Of a stretch of 64,000 nucleotides of DNA, positions 54,871 to 62,853 are shown in pieces. Where the stretch lies: contig NZ_JAPNJW010000001.1 of NCBI RefSeq assembly GCF_026626745.1, positions 4,820,001-4,884,000 of the forward strand. The letters run 5' to 3'. The notes beneath the pieces are model-generated. The model saw only the letters and a list, made by a program, of their open reading frames with translations, was not told the DNA's origin and made no database searches. Both the position numbers and the translations under genes were made by a program. This DNA is from Nannocystis sp. RBIL2. GTDB taxonomy: Bacteria > Myxococcota_A > Polyangia > Nannocystales > Nannocystaceae. Position 1 is the stretch's first letter. Each line of letters starts with the position of its first letter.

Positions 54871-54900
54871 CTCCTGGACGACGCGGAGGCCGTCCAGGAG
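54871..54900 (-). promoter_or_regulatory. ribosome-binding-site-sequestering hairpin before the sigma factor
   Basis: On the minus strand CTCCTGGACG, a 10-base loop, and CGTCCAGGAG form a perfect 10-bp stem. The 3' arm contains AGGAG, seven bases before ATG 54863. The CTCCT of the 5' arm pairs with exactly that ribosome binding site, so the folded RNA should block initiation. Confidence 0.75.
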
Positions 54901-54962
54901 CGTGGTGCGCCGGCCGGGGGCGAACGATCACCTCCGGTCTGAATTTTTTCTCGCGGGGGCCG

Positions 54963-55319
54963 CTAGACCCCGAAGGCGACGCGCCGCACGGGGTCGGGCT
55001 TGGTCGGCTCCCTCTTGGTGTTGACCCGGATGGTCGCCGCCGTGCCCGTCGTCTCGGCGACCAGGACGAAGATCGTCTCGGTCTCGCGGTCGGGCAGCAG
55101 GAACGACAGGTGCTGGCTGGTGCTGTTGCTCTCCCATGCCGGCGACTCGAGCCGGAGGGTGTGCCCCGCCGGATGCTGCACATAGACGAAGGTCCCGCAG
55201 GCGACCTCGAGCTGGTTCGAGGCGGTGCTGGCGAACGACAGCGTGGCCTGGTCCTCGTTCAGGTCGGGGTTGCCGGGAGCGGTGAAGATCACGTTGAATG
55301 TGGTCGGTGCGGTGGTCAT
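54963..55319 (-). CDS. small beta-rich protein of unknown function
   Basis: A 118-residue protein without signal peptide; AAGGA lies upstream of ATG 55319. The sequence reads as an all-beta sandwich (TFNVIFTAPGNPDLNEDQAT, VACGTFVYVQHPAGHTLRL, SFLLPDRETETIFVLVAETT). It is placed between the TPR kinase and the sigma factor and probably belongs to their operon, so a regulatory or effector role is possible. I do not recognise the family. Confidence 0.7.
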   Translation of the reverse strand: MTTAPTTFNVIFTAPGNPDLNEDQATLSFASTASNQLEVACGTFVYVQHPAGHTLRLESPAWESNSTSQHLSFLLPDRETETIFVLVAETTGTAATIRVNTKREPTKPDPVRRVAFGV

Positions 55320-55404
55320 GTTGCGTCCTTGCTGAGAGAGGGCTACGAATGATTCGAGGGTGCTGTGAATAGACGGAAACGAGTCGGCTTGGAGAGACTG
55401 CGAA

Positions 55405-58110
55405 CTATCGACAATTGCCGCGGAGCTCGGCCGCGGCTCGCCGCAGCTCGGGGGTCCGTGGGTGGAGCTCGACCTCCTCGTCCAGCGTGTCGGCGATCCA
55501 GTCGAGGGTACCGGCGAAGTCCTTGCGATCGCGGCAGCCCGCGTCCTGGAAGTTCGCGCGCCGCTCCAGGAGCAGCTGAGCTGCGAGGCCGGGGCGCTCG
55601 AGTTCGACCGCTGACGCCGCCGCGTTTCCGAGCTGCTCCGAGTAGGTCTCGCCACGATCGCCGGCAGCCTCGAGTACGTCCGCCCCGGCGACGAACGCGG
55701 TCTGCGCCGCCGCGAAGTCCTTGCGGTCGAACGCGATCTTGGCGCGCAGCGCCCACGCATCGGCGCGCTCGCGCGGATCGATCTCCGACAGAGTCTCCAT
55801 GCCTGCGAACACCTCGTCGACCGAGCGCTCGGCGCATTCACGGCACCCCACGTCCATCGCAAAGTTGGCGTATGCCAGGCTGCGACGGTGGAACGCCCGC
55901 CGATCCCACTCGCTGTCGCGGTAGAGGTCGCGCGCCAGCTCGAGGTCGGCGAGACAGTCGTCGAGCGCGCGAGAATCTTGCTTGAGAAAGTCCCGCATGT
56001 ACGTGCATTCGGCCTCGGCCAGGGCCGCCACGCTCTCGATCGTCTGCGGGTGCGCCTCCCCGAGCTGAGACCCGCGGATCTGCACGGCGGCGACGAGGTG
56101 CTCGCGGGCCATGTCGAACTGCGCGTCGCGCTCGCGGCCGGTCGACTTTTGAGAATGAACGGAGCGGCTCACGCCGAGGCTGTGCTGCGACTTCGCGGTC
56201 GTCGGGTGCGCTTCGCCCAGCAGGGCCTCGCGCAGCGCGAGCGCTGCACTGTGATGGGCCACCGCGCGCTCGTGGTCGCTCTGCGCCTCCAGCCGCAGCC
56301 CCTCGGCTTCCGCGAACTCAGCGTCGAAACGGCGACGTATCGGCGATTCCGCTGGCACCCGCGCCATCGTCGTCTGGATATACGTGGCCTTCTGGGCCGC
56401 CTCGTCGTGCTCACCCAGGTCGTTGACCAGACTCTTGAGCTGGTAGGTCGCCGCACGTGCGAAGGTGTCGAAGTCGCCGACCTTTGCCGCCTGCTTGGCC
56501 GCTTCTTCCAGCTGATCGATCGCCGCCCGAGACGAAGCGGAGGACGCGTCGAGCCAGCCCGAGAGATGGAGCGCCCGGGCATGCGCCGCCGGGTACCCAT
56601 GGCTGGCGTCCAGCGCCACGGCGACGTTGGCGGTCGCCCTTGCGAAGTCGCCCGCGACGACCTGCAGCTCCAGCCGGTCGAGGAAGTCGCGCAACCACTC
56701 CGGCGTGTCCGCCTGCATCGGCGCGTCGGGCCGCCCGCACTCCGCCGGCTCGTCGAGGCTGCCGAGGACCTCGATCAGACGCGTGACGCCCTCCGGATCG
56801 GGCTCGGCGTACATTTTTAATAATTCGTCGAATCGCTTGAGATGGCGATCGAGACATGTCCTCTTCGCCTCGCTCGGGGCGGCACACATCGCCGTGTGGG
56901 CGTCGCGCCAGCGCTCGCCGTAACTGTCGGCGAAAGTCTGCAGCGAATCACTGGCCCGCTCGGCGAACGGCAGCTCGACGGCGGCGACGGCGGCTGCCGC
57001 GTTGCGAGACTCATTCCAGACGGCCGCGACCTGCTCCTCGCCTTCGGTCACGCAGGGATCGGGGCCCGCCGCGTACGCCGCCCAGGCTCCGCCGAGGATC
57101 ACGGCGACCGCGGCCGCACTGGCGGCGATCGTCAGCCATCGCCGCGGGCGTGCGGTCAACGCCGCCAGCAGCGCCTCCACGTCGGCGAACCGCGCCGCAG
57201 GATCTTCCGCCAGCCCGCGCCGCAGCGCCCGCACCAGCGATGCCAACGGCTGGCCGTCCCAACGGCGCGTCCGCAGCTCGACCCCAGGCCGCGGCAGTCT
57301 GCCGAACAGCGCCTCGTACAACGAGACGCAGAAGCTGTACTGATCACTTCGGGCCGTCGCACGTCCGCCGCGTTCACACTCCGGCGCGATATACCCTGGC
57401 GTGCCCAGGCGGTGCCCATCTTCCGTGAGCGGCAGCCGAGTCTCACTGGCGACGCCCGACTCCGACTGAGTCTCCCCCGAATTGCTCACAGGCTCGTCGG
57501 CCACGAACGCGAGCCCGAAGTCCCCGAGCACCGCGCCGACGTGCTTGTCGATGAAAACGTTGTCGGGCTTGAAGTCGCGGTGAACGATCCCCTGCTGGTG
57601 AGCAGCGTGCAGCCCGCGGCCGGCCGCCACGAATTTCTCGAGGATCTCCGGCCAGCGCCGCCGCTGCTTCATGAGCCATTCGCGCAGCGACTCGCCCGGC
57701 TTGATCTCCATCACCAGGTACGCCGCGCCCTGGAACGTCCCGGCGTCGTGCACGCGGACCACGTTCGGATGCTCGAGCTTCGCCAACGCCTTCGCCTCAC
57801 GCAAAAGCCGGGCGTTCTGCACCGCCTTGCGATGCTCAGGCCCGAGGTGGATCAGCTTCAACGCCACCTTGCGCTCGAGCTTGTCGTCGTCGACCTCATA
57901 CACATCGGCCTGCCCGCCGGCCCCGATGTGCCTGAGGACCACGAATCGATCGATCTTCGTCCCACGCTCCAGCTCCCGCGGCGCATCCGAAGACACCGGC
58001 GGGTCCCCTGAACGGCTGCCCGCCAGCCCCAGCGCCCGCAGCGTCCCCGCGAGCTCGGCCTCGATGTGGCTCGGGGGCCTGGCGGACCCGTCGGCGCTGT
58101 CGGTGGACAT
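55405..58110 (-). CDS. Ser/Thr protein kinase with transmembrane segment and TPR tail
   Basis: A 901-residue kinase. The kinase domain (about 50-300) shows IGAGGQADVYEVDDD, VALKLIHLG, HRDFKPDNVFID near 175 and DFGLAF near 195; the catalytic loop has HRDF rather than HRDL. One membrane span lies near 320-342 (LTIAASAAAVAVILGGAWAAY). The 550-residue C-terminal half is helical, with TPR-like units (HHSAALALREALLGEAHPTT) as in kinesin-light-chain-type repeats. ATG 58110 faces the divergent caspase gene across 99 bases, so a common control region is likely. Downstream are the small protein and the sigma factor. Confidence 0.9.
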   Translation of the reverse strand: MSTDSADGSARPPSHIEAELAGTLRALGLAGSRSGDPPVSSDAPRELERGTKIDRFVVLRHIGAGGQADVYEVDDDKLERKVALKLIHLGPEHRKAVQNARLLREAKALAKLEHPNVVRVHDAGTFQGAAYLVMEIKPGESLREWLMKQRRRWPEILEKFVAAGRGLHAAHQQGIVHRDFKPDNVFIDKHVGAVLGDFGLAFVADEPVSNSGETQSESGVASETRLPLTEDGHRLGTPGYIAPECERGGRATARSDQYSFCVSLYEALFGRLPRPGVELRTRRWDGQPLASLVRALRRGLAEDPAARFADVEALLAALTARPRRWLTIAASAAAVAVILGGAWAAYAAGPDPCVTEGEEQVAAVWNESRNAAAAVAAVELPFAERASDSLQTFADSYGERWRDAHTAMCAAPSEAKRTCLDRHLKRFDELLKMYAEPDPEGVTRLIEVLGSLDEPAECGRPDAPMQADTPEWLRDFLDRLELQVVAGDFARATANVAVALDASHGYPAAHARALHLSGWLDASSASSRAAIDQLEEAAKQAAKVGDFDTFARAATYQLKSLVNDLGEHDEAAQKATYIQTTMARVPAESPIRRRFDAEFAEAEGLRLEAQSDHERAVAHHSAALALREALLGEAHPTTAKSQHSLGVSRSVHSQKSTGRERDAQFDMAREHLVAAVQIRGSQLGEAHPQTIESVAALAEAECTYMRDFLKQDSRALDDCLADLELARDLYRDSEWDRRAFHRRSLAYANFAMDVGCRECAERSVDEVFAGMETLSEIDPRERADAWALRAKIAFDRKDFAAAQTAFVAGADVLEAAGDRGETYSEQLGNAAASAVELERPGLAAQLLLERRANFQDAGCRDRKDFAGTLDWIADTLDEEVELHPRTPELRRAAAELRGNCR

Positions 58111-58209
58111 GCTGTGATCGTAGTGCTCGGAACTCGGCCGATCGATCACCACCGATTCGTCGGCGCGAAAGCTCGCCGGTGGACCGGCCCCCCGTGCTAT
58201 CTTCGTCTC
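58111..58209. promoter_or_regulatory. 99-base divergent control region
   Basis: Separates the start of the TPR kinase (minus) from the start of the caspase-like gene (plus). It must hold promoters for both arms of the locus. I see no clear -10/-35 pair, which would fit alternative-sigma promoters. Confidence 0.45.
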
Positions 58210-59994
58210 GTGCAGGCCCTCCTGATCGGCGCTCCCACGCAGGGGCTCGCGGGCGTCGACACCGACCTCGCGGGGATGGCCGGCCTCGTGCGTGCTCGCG
58301 GCGGCGAGCCCATCGTCCTTCCGCGCGCCACCTTGCCCGCCGTTCGCCGGGCTCTCGCCGCGCTGGTCGATCGCTGCACCGCCGACGACCCCGTGCTCCT
58401 CTACCTCACCGGCCACGGCAGCGCCTTCGTCAACAGCGAGCACGACCCTCGGGCCGCCTGCCCCGGCCCTGCCCGCCTGTCTTACTTCATCGCCACCGAT
58501 GACGCCCTCTTCGACCTCGAGCTCTCGCTGTGGTGCGCGCGTCTGGCCGGCAAGACCCGCAACGTCACGGCGATCCTCGATTGTTGCCACTCGGGCGCTC
58601 TGGTCCGCGGCGACGGCTGCGACGACGCCATCGGCGACCGTCGGCTGGCCGCCTTCTTCGCCTGGCGCGCCGCCCATCAGCCGGAGATCGACGCGCTCGA
58701 CGTCGAGGCGCACCCCGACGTCGTCCGGCTCGCGGCCGCCGGCATCAACGGCCGCGCCTGGGCGCCCGACGAGCGCAGCGCCCTCACCTCCGCCTTGCTC
58801 GCCGAGCTCGCGGCCGGCGACGCCCCCTCGTGGGTCGCCCTGTTCGCCGGCATCGAGCGCCGCCTCGTCCTCGCCGGCCTGCGGCAGCAGCCGCGCCTGT
58901 CCGGCCCGGTCCGGCGCCGGGTCTTCAGCCTCGCCGAGGCCCTGCCGCCCGGCGCCGTCCCCGTCCGACGCGACGGCGACCGCATCATCCTCGAAGCCGG
59001 CCAGCAGCACGGCGTGCGCCGCGGCGACCTCTTCCTCGTCGACACCCTTCTTAATGAAAATCGAGTGTGTCACGTCGACGACCTCGCCCCGGACCACGCC
59101 GTCCTGCATCCGCGCGGCTCCGACATGTCCCTCGGGACAGACGGTATCACCGCCCGCAGCGACATGTCCCTCGGGACAGCCCATTCCGCCCCGCACCGCG
59201 CCCCCTCGCCTCTCGACCCCGACCATCCCCGCCTGTCCCTCGAACCAGCCACGTACGCCCTCCCGCTGCGCCTCCGCGGCCACGGCGGCGTCGTCCTCAC
59301 CGGCCCGGCCGCGCACACCACCGCGCCCGCCCTGCAACGAGCAGGCTGGGACATCCACCCCTCCGCCGCCAACGCCCTCGCCACCCTCGAGTGCAGCGAC
59401 ACCGCGATCGTCATCCACCCCGCCGACGCCTGCGCCCCCCTGCCCGCGAGTGACCTCCCCAGCGCCCTCGCCGTCCTCCCACGATTGGCCCGCAGCGCGC
59501 GTCTGCAACACCTCGGCGCCGGCAACCTCGGCGCCCTCACCATAAGAGCCAGCTGGGGCCGCGTGCACGCAGGCGCGTGCGAACCTCTATCACCCCGCGG
59601 CGCCGAGCTCCCCGACACCTCTGCGATCTTCGTCCGCCTCGAGAACGCCGCCGACGCCCGCCGCTTCGTCAGCGTGTTCTGGCTCGCCGACGACGGCGAG
59701 GCCGCGCTGCTGTCCCGCTCCGAGTCGATGGGCATCGAGCTCCCGCCGCACACCACCCACGTCCTCGGCGCCCGCCCCTTCACCCGCGTCCCCCGCGGCG
59801 TCGTCCTCCCGCGCCGCCCGCTCGCCCCCGACGAGCGTCGCCACGAGCGCCTCGTCGTCGTCGCCACCCCGCACCGACAGGCGCTGTGGAGCTTCGAGTC
59901 ACCCCGCCCCACCGGCACCCCGAACCGAGGTGACGACGGGACCTGCGTCGAGGTCTTCGCCTTCACCGTCCTGGCCGCCGCCCCGCTGTCATGA
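58210..59994 (+). CDS. caspase-like cysteine protease (peptidase C14 type)
   Basis: A 594-residue protein. The N-terminal 230 residues are a caspase-like fold with dyad His69 (LYLTGHGSAF) and Cys126 (AILDCCHSGAL). The middle and C-terminal parts are beta-rich without a clear family; IFVRLENAADARRFVSVFW near 470 resembles a DUF4384-like domain. GTG 58210 is the start because the fold begins immediately after it. The stop overlaps the CHAT-protease start (ATGA). Two identical 19-base palindromes insert SDMSLGTDGITARSDMSLGT near residue 305. Such proteases are activated in cell-death or anti-phage systems; targets are unknown. Confidence 0.87.
   Translation: MQALLIGAPTQGLAGVDTDLAGMAGLVRARGGEPIVLPRATLPAVRRALAALVDRCTADDPVLLYLTGHGSAFVNSEHDPRAACPGPARLSYFIATDDALFDLELSLWCARLAGKTRNVTAILDCCHSGALVRGDGCDDAIGDRRLAAFFAWRAAHQPEIDALDVEAHPDVVRLAAAGINGRAWAPDERSALTSALLAELAAGDAPSWVALFAGIERRLVLAGLRQQPRLSGPVRRRVFSLAEALPPGAVPVRRDGDRIILEAGQQHGVRRGDLFLVDTLLNENRVCHVDDLAPDHAVLHPRGSDMSLGTDGITARSDMSLGTAHSAPHRAPSPLDPDHPRLSLEPATYALPLRLRGHGGVVLTGPAAHTTAPALQRAGWDIHPSAANALATLECSDTAIVIHPADACAPLPASDLPSALAVLPRLARSARLQHLGAGNLGALTIRASWGRVHAGACEPLSPRGAELPDTSAIFVRLENAADARRFVSVFWLADDGEAALLSRSESMGIELPPHTTHVLGARPFTRVPRGVVLPRRPLAPDERRHERLVVVATPHRQALWSFESPRPTGTPNRGDDGTCVEVFAFTVLAAAPLS
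59122..59179. repeat. two identical palindromes inside the caspase gene
   Basis: The 19-base unit GACATGTCCCTCGGGACAG is present at 59122-59140 and again at 59161-59179. Both are in frame and each encodes DMSLGT. Confidence 0.85.
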
Positions 59995-60872
59995 ACAAAC
60001 CGTCGATCTACCCGCTGCATCAATTCCTGCTCGACCGCTTCAGCAGCTCCGAGCTGCGGCAACTCGCCCTCTACCACTGGGAAGGCGTCAGCCCGCAGCT
60101 GCCCGGTGACTCGCTGTCGCACGCCGAGCTGTGCATGCATTTGTGCAACGCCCTGCAGCGTCAGGGCCTGATCGACGCCGAGCTGTTCGCCCTGCTCGAG
60201 CGCGAGCGCCCGCGCTTCCGCCCGGACATCGACAAGCTCCGCCGTCACTTCCAGGCCGCCGACGCGAGCACTCCCGCCTCCGATTCGACCCGGCTGCTCA
60301 TCGCGTTCGTCGCCGCGAACCCGCAGATCTTGCCTCCGCTGCGCCTCGCGGAGGAGGCCAAGAGCATCGAGGACAAGCTGCGCGGGACCGCCGCCCGCTT
60401 CCGCTTCCAGTCGACCTGGGGCGCCGGCCCCGACGACCTGCTCGACACCCTGGTCGACGCCTCGCCCGATATCCTCCACTTCGCCGGCCACGGCGGCACG
60501 AGCGGCGCGCTGCTGCTGCAGACCGCCGACGGCGGCGCCCATCCCGTCGCGCCCGCGGCCCTGGCCAAGCTGATCGCCGCCCGGCCGTGGCGCCCGCGCC
60601 TCGTCGTCCTCAACTGCTGCTACAGCGCCATCCTCGCCAACGCCCTGCGCCCCCACGTCGACGCCGTCGTCGGCATGCGCGGCGAGGTCCCCGACGAGGC
60701 CGCCCGCCAATTCGCAGTCCAGCTCTACCGCGCCCTCGCGCAGCGCGACAGCCTCGCCACCGCCTTCGACACCGCCCGCGCCGCCCTCATGGTCCACAAC
60801 CTCGCCGCGGACCACCTCCCGCAGCTCACGGTGCGCAACGACGTCGACCCGCACCGCTACCGCCTCTTCTAA
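59991..60872 (+). CDS. CHAT-fold protease with N-terminal effector-associated (EAD-like) domain
   Basis: A 293-residue protein. The N-terminal 85 residues are all-helical (LHQFLLDRFSSSELRQLALY, HAELCMHLCNALQRQGLIDA, RPRFRPDIDKL) and resemble the death-like effector-associated domains that recruit proteases in bacterial conflict systems. The C-terminal CHAT/caspase-fold domain has dyad His167 (LHFAGHGG) and Cys210 (VLNCCYSAIL), and MRGEVPDEAARQFAVQLYRA is the usual following helix. It starts inside the stop of the caspase gene (ATGA), so both proteases are translated together. It may be held inactive by EAD-EAD contact; a partner EAD protein is not visible in the window. Confidence 0.85.
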   Translation: MNKPSIYPLHQFLLDRFSSSELRQLALYHWEGVSPQLPGDSLSHAELCMHLCNALQRQGLIDAELFALLERERPRFRPDIDKLRRHFQAADASTPASDSTRLLIAFVAANPQILPPLRLAEEAKSIEDKLRGTAARFRFQSTWGAGPDDLLDTLVDASPDILHFAGHGGTSGALLLQTADGGAHPVAPAALAKLIAARPWRPRLVVLNCCYSAILANALRPHVDAVVGMRGEVPDEAARQFAVQLYRALAQRDSLATAFDTARAALMVHNLAADHLPQLTVRNDVDPHRYRLF

Positions 60873-60888
60873 TAATAGAAGGCAGCGA

Positions 60889-61593
60889 TCAACAGGCACG
60901 GCTCGGCCCCTTCCGGCAGGTCTTGTTGCGAGCGATGCAGGAGTCGCCGAGACCACCGCGATCACCCCGCACGCTGCCCGCCAGGTCGTAGAGGCCCGAC
61001 GGCGTCGGCGCGTACGAACCGACGTCGCGCAGCTCGCCGTAGCGGTCGTCGGCCGCCTGCAACATGTTGAGGCACTCCGCCGACGGCTTGTGATTCGTCC
61101 CCGGATACTTGTAGGCCGCGACCCCCCCGCGGGCCGCCCACTTCCACTCGATCTCCTTCGGCAGCCGCTTGCCGTGGAACTCGCAGAACTCCGCCGCCTC
61201 GTCGATCGCCACGCAGTTCATCGGCCGTTGCGGCGCCCGCTCGCGCCGCGACCACGTGCAATGCACCTCGCCGATCGCCTCCGAAGCGCTCACGTGCCCG
61301 ACTCGCCGCTGCAGCCGGTCGCCCTCCCCCGATTCGAGCCGCTGCACGTACGCGTGAAACGCCCCCACCGTGACCTCGTGCGTGTCGAGGCAGAACGCCT
61401 CGATCTGCCCCGACGCGAATCGCCCGCCCTCGATCCGCGCCATGCCCGGCTTACACGGCTCCGCCACGCTCCGCTTGACCGGCTTCGCCCGGCGCTCCGG
61501 CAGCGGTCGGTTGTATTCGTCGCGGAACTCGTCGATTTGCGGCGGCATCCAGCCCATCGTCAGCGCCCGGAGTACGATCCACCAGATCGTCAT
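60889..61593 (-). CDS. formylglycine-generating-enzyme-like (FGE-sulfatase) protein, internally shortened
   Basis: A 234-residue protein. One N-terminal hydrophobic stretch (MTIWWIVLRALTMGW) could anchor it. The FGE-sulfatase domain is recognisable: RIEGGRFASG, FCLDTHEVTVGAFHAYVQ, PMNCVAIDEAAEFCEFHGKR, LPKEIEWKWAARGG and GLYDLAGSV. Normally WEW and a long segment ending RGGSW-x(n)-R follow; here GSV jumps straight to RGDRGGLGDSCIARN, so the core is shortened. It probably binds rather than oxidises, as in many conflict-system FGE domains, or is decayed. ATG 61593 has GGAGGG 8 bases upstream. Confidence 0.78.
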   Translation of the reverse strand: MTIWWIVLRALTMGWMPPQIDEFRDEYNRPLPERRAKPVKRSVAEPCKPGMARIEGGRFASGQIEAFCLDTHEVTVGAFHAYVQRLESGEGDRLQRRVGHVSASEAIGEVHCTWSRRERAPQRPMNCVAIDEAAEFCEFHGKRLPKEIEWKWAARGGVAAYKYPGTNHKPSAECLNMLQAADDRYGELRDVGSYAPTPSGLYDLAGSVRGDRGGLGDSCIARNKTCRKGPSRAC

Positions 61594-62464
61594 CGGCATC
61601 CCTCCACCAGCGCCCGGACTCTATCACGAGCGCCAGCGGAGCGACCAGCGACGATGCCGACCTGGCCCGATGTGCAGGTGACTCATGTGGGCAGCGCTAC
61701 CTCCAATACGTCCCGCGACCGGCGAAGAACACGTGCATTCGCCGCGGCGAGATCACTCGCACCTCTCGGTCCGAAGACGAAGCTCCGTTCGTGTCACCGT
61801 CGAAGCCGTACCCCGACTCGCCGCTCACGCCTCACCTGCCCTGAATCGATCGCTGACGCTGGCCATTCGGTCCTCCTCGCAAAGTCCTGATCCCGAGGTG
61901 CCCGGGCGAGCCATGATCGGTCACGGCGATCGCCCTTTAGAATGGCAGTGTTCACTCACGCGCCGGCGCGTGACGGAAGGGCCCGCGAGCGACACGCGTT
62001 CCGGTTCGGCTCGCTGCGGTCCGCGCCTTGACAGCCCCACGGGCCGCGAGTAATGTCGTCTCGGCCCCAGCGATGGGGTCAGCCATGCGTATCTGATCCG
62101 CGAGTCTTCGAGCACACCGACGCGGCGCCCTCACTGGGTCGCCAGCCGCGGCTAGTGTCGATTTCTCCCGCTCTGCGGCCATTGCGCCAACGAGCGGTAC
62201 GGGTCGCGCCTGCGACCATTCTTCGGCACGCCGGGGTTTTCGGTACTCGGAGGACGATGGATCTCGCGCGAGCGCCTGTGCGCCGCGCGAGGCCGCGGAG
62301 CCGCGGATTCACCCTCCGGTGAATCACGCGACCGCGGAACCTCGTCGTCCGTCGCGCCCGCTGAGGGGCGCGCGCCGGGCCGCGTCGTCATGTCCCCATT
62401 TCCCGCAGCCGGCGCGCGGGCTCGTCACGCCTGTCCTTTCGGACAGGCTCGTAGGATCGCGACC
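61594..62464. other. 871-base region, no supported gene
   Basis: Open frames here are arginine/serine-rich with no motifs, no convincing ribosome binding sites and no shared codon bias with neighbours. Only a palindrome copy (62431-62450) stands out. Confidence 0.5.
62431..62450. repeat. dispersed palindrome, GACAGGC-armed variant
   Basis: GCCTGTCC-TTTC-GGACAGGC has perfect 8-base arms. It lies 14 bases upstream of the small basic protein gene. Confidence 0.75.
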
Positions 62465-62716
62465 ATGCCCCGACTCTCCTTCGCTCCCAAGTCCAACCCC
62501 GACCTCACCAACCCCGAACCGCAGCCCGACCCGGCGCCGCGGCCCGCGCGCGAGCACACCGGCCCGCTCTCCTGGAGCCTCGGCGGCGCCCCGGCCGCGC
62601 GTCCGGGCGCCGCGCCTGCCAAGTCCGAGCGCCGGCGCGAGCCGGCCTCGAGCCGGCAGCCCATGTCGAAGGACGTCCGCCGGCGGCGCAGCCCGTCGTC
62701 GGGCTTCCGCGGCTGA
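62465..62716 (+). CDS. small basic protein, unknown
   Basis: An 83-residue, proline- and arginine-rich protein (MPRLSFAPKSNPDLTNPEPQ, ending KDVRRRRSPSSGFRG). TAGGA precedes ATG 62465 at about 8 bases. It is probably disordered and could bind nucleic acid. There is no family evidence, so it may be a chance frame. Confidence 0.45.
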   Translation: MPRLSFAPKSNPDLTNPEPQPDPAPRPAREHTGPLSWSLGGAPAARPGAAPAKSERRREPASSRQPMSKDVRRRRSPSSGFRG

Positions 62717-62772
62717 GCGGCGATGACCACCGGCCTCGCCGCCCGCCGGGCGGCGAGCCTTCATTCACGACA

Positions 62773-62841
62773 CCTGTCTCCGGGGACATCTTCCTCGCCG
62801 GCCGCGCCAGCGCGAATGGCACGACATGTCCCCGGGGACAT
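62773..62841. repeat. two dispersed palindromes between convergent genes
   Basis: ACCTGTCT-CCGG-GGACAT at 62773-62790 and the fully palindromic ATGTCCCCGGGGACAT at 62826-62841. The second is followed on the plus strand by TTTATATAATTTT and lies 12 bases past the stop of the minus-strand TPR gene. Confidence 0.75.
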
Positions 62842-62853
62842 TTTATATAATTT

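Noticed and set aside
55405..59568. A 1,387-codon minus-strand open frame through the caspase gene
   Set aside because: Only the part from ATG 58110 downward is kinase-like. The upstream half is the antisense of the caspase gene and consists of glycine/arginine-rich noise.
3900..60720. Frequent GCAGTG/GCAGTC (Ala-Val) where GCGGTS would be expected
   Set aside because: GCGGTC and GCGGTG are also common throughout. Without counts I cannot claim a bias or a methylation-avoidance signal.
61685..62322. Open frames downstream of the FGE-like gene
   Set aside because: Composition and lack of motifs suggest non-coding sequence; no consistent frame was found.
3751..62841. Similarity of GGACATGTCC to the eukaryotic p53 half-site consensus
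   Set aside because: It is a chance match to a degenerate palindrome and has no meaning in a bacterium.
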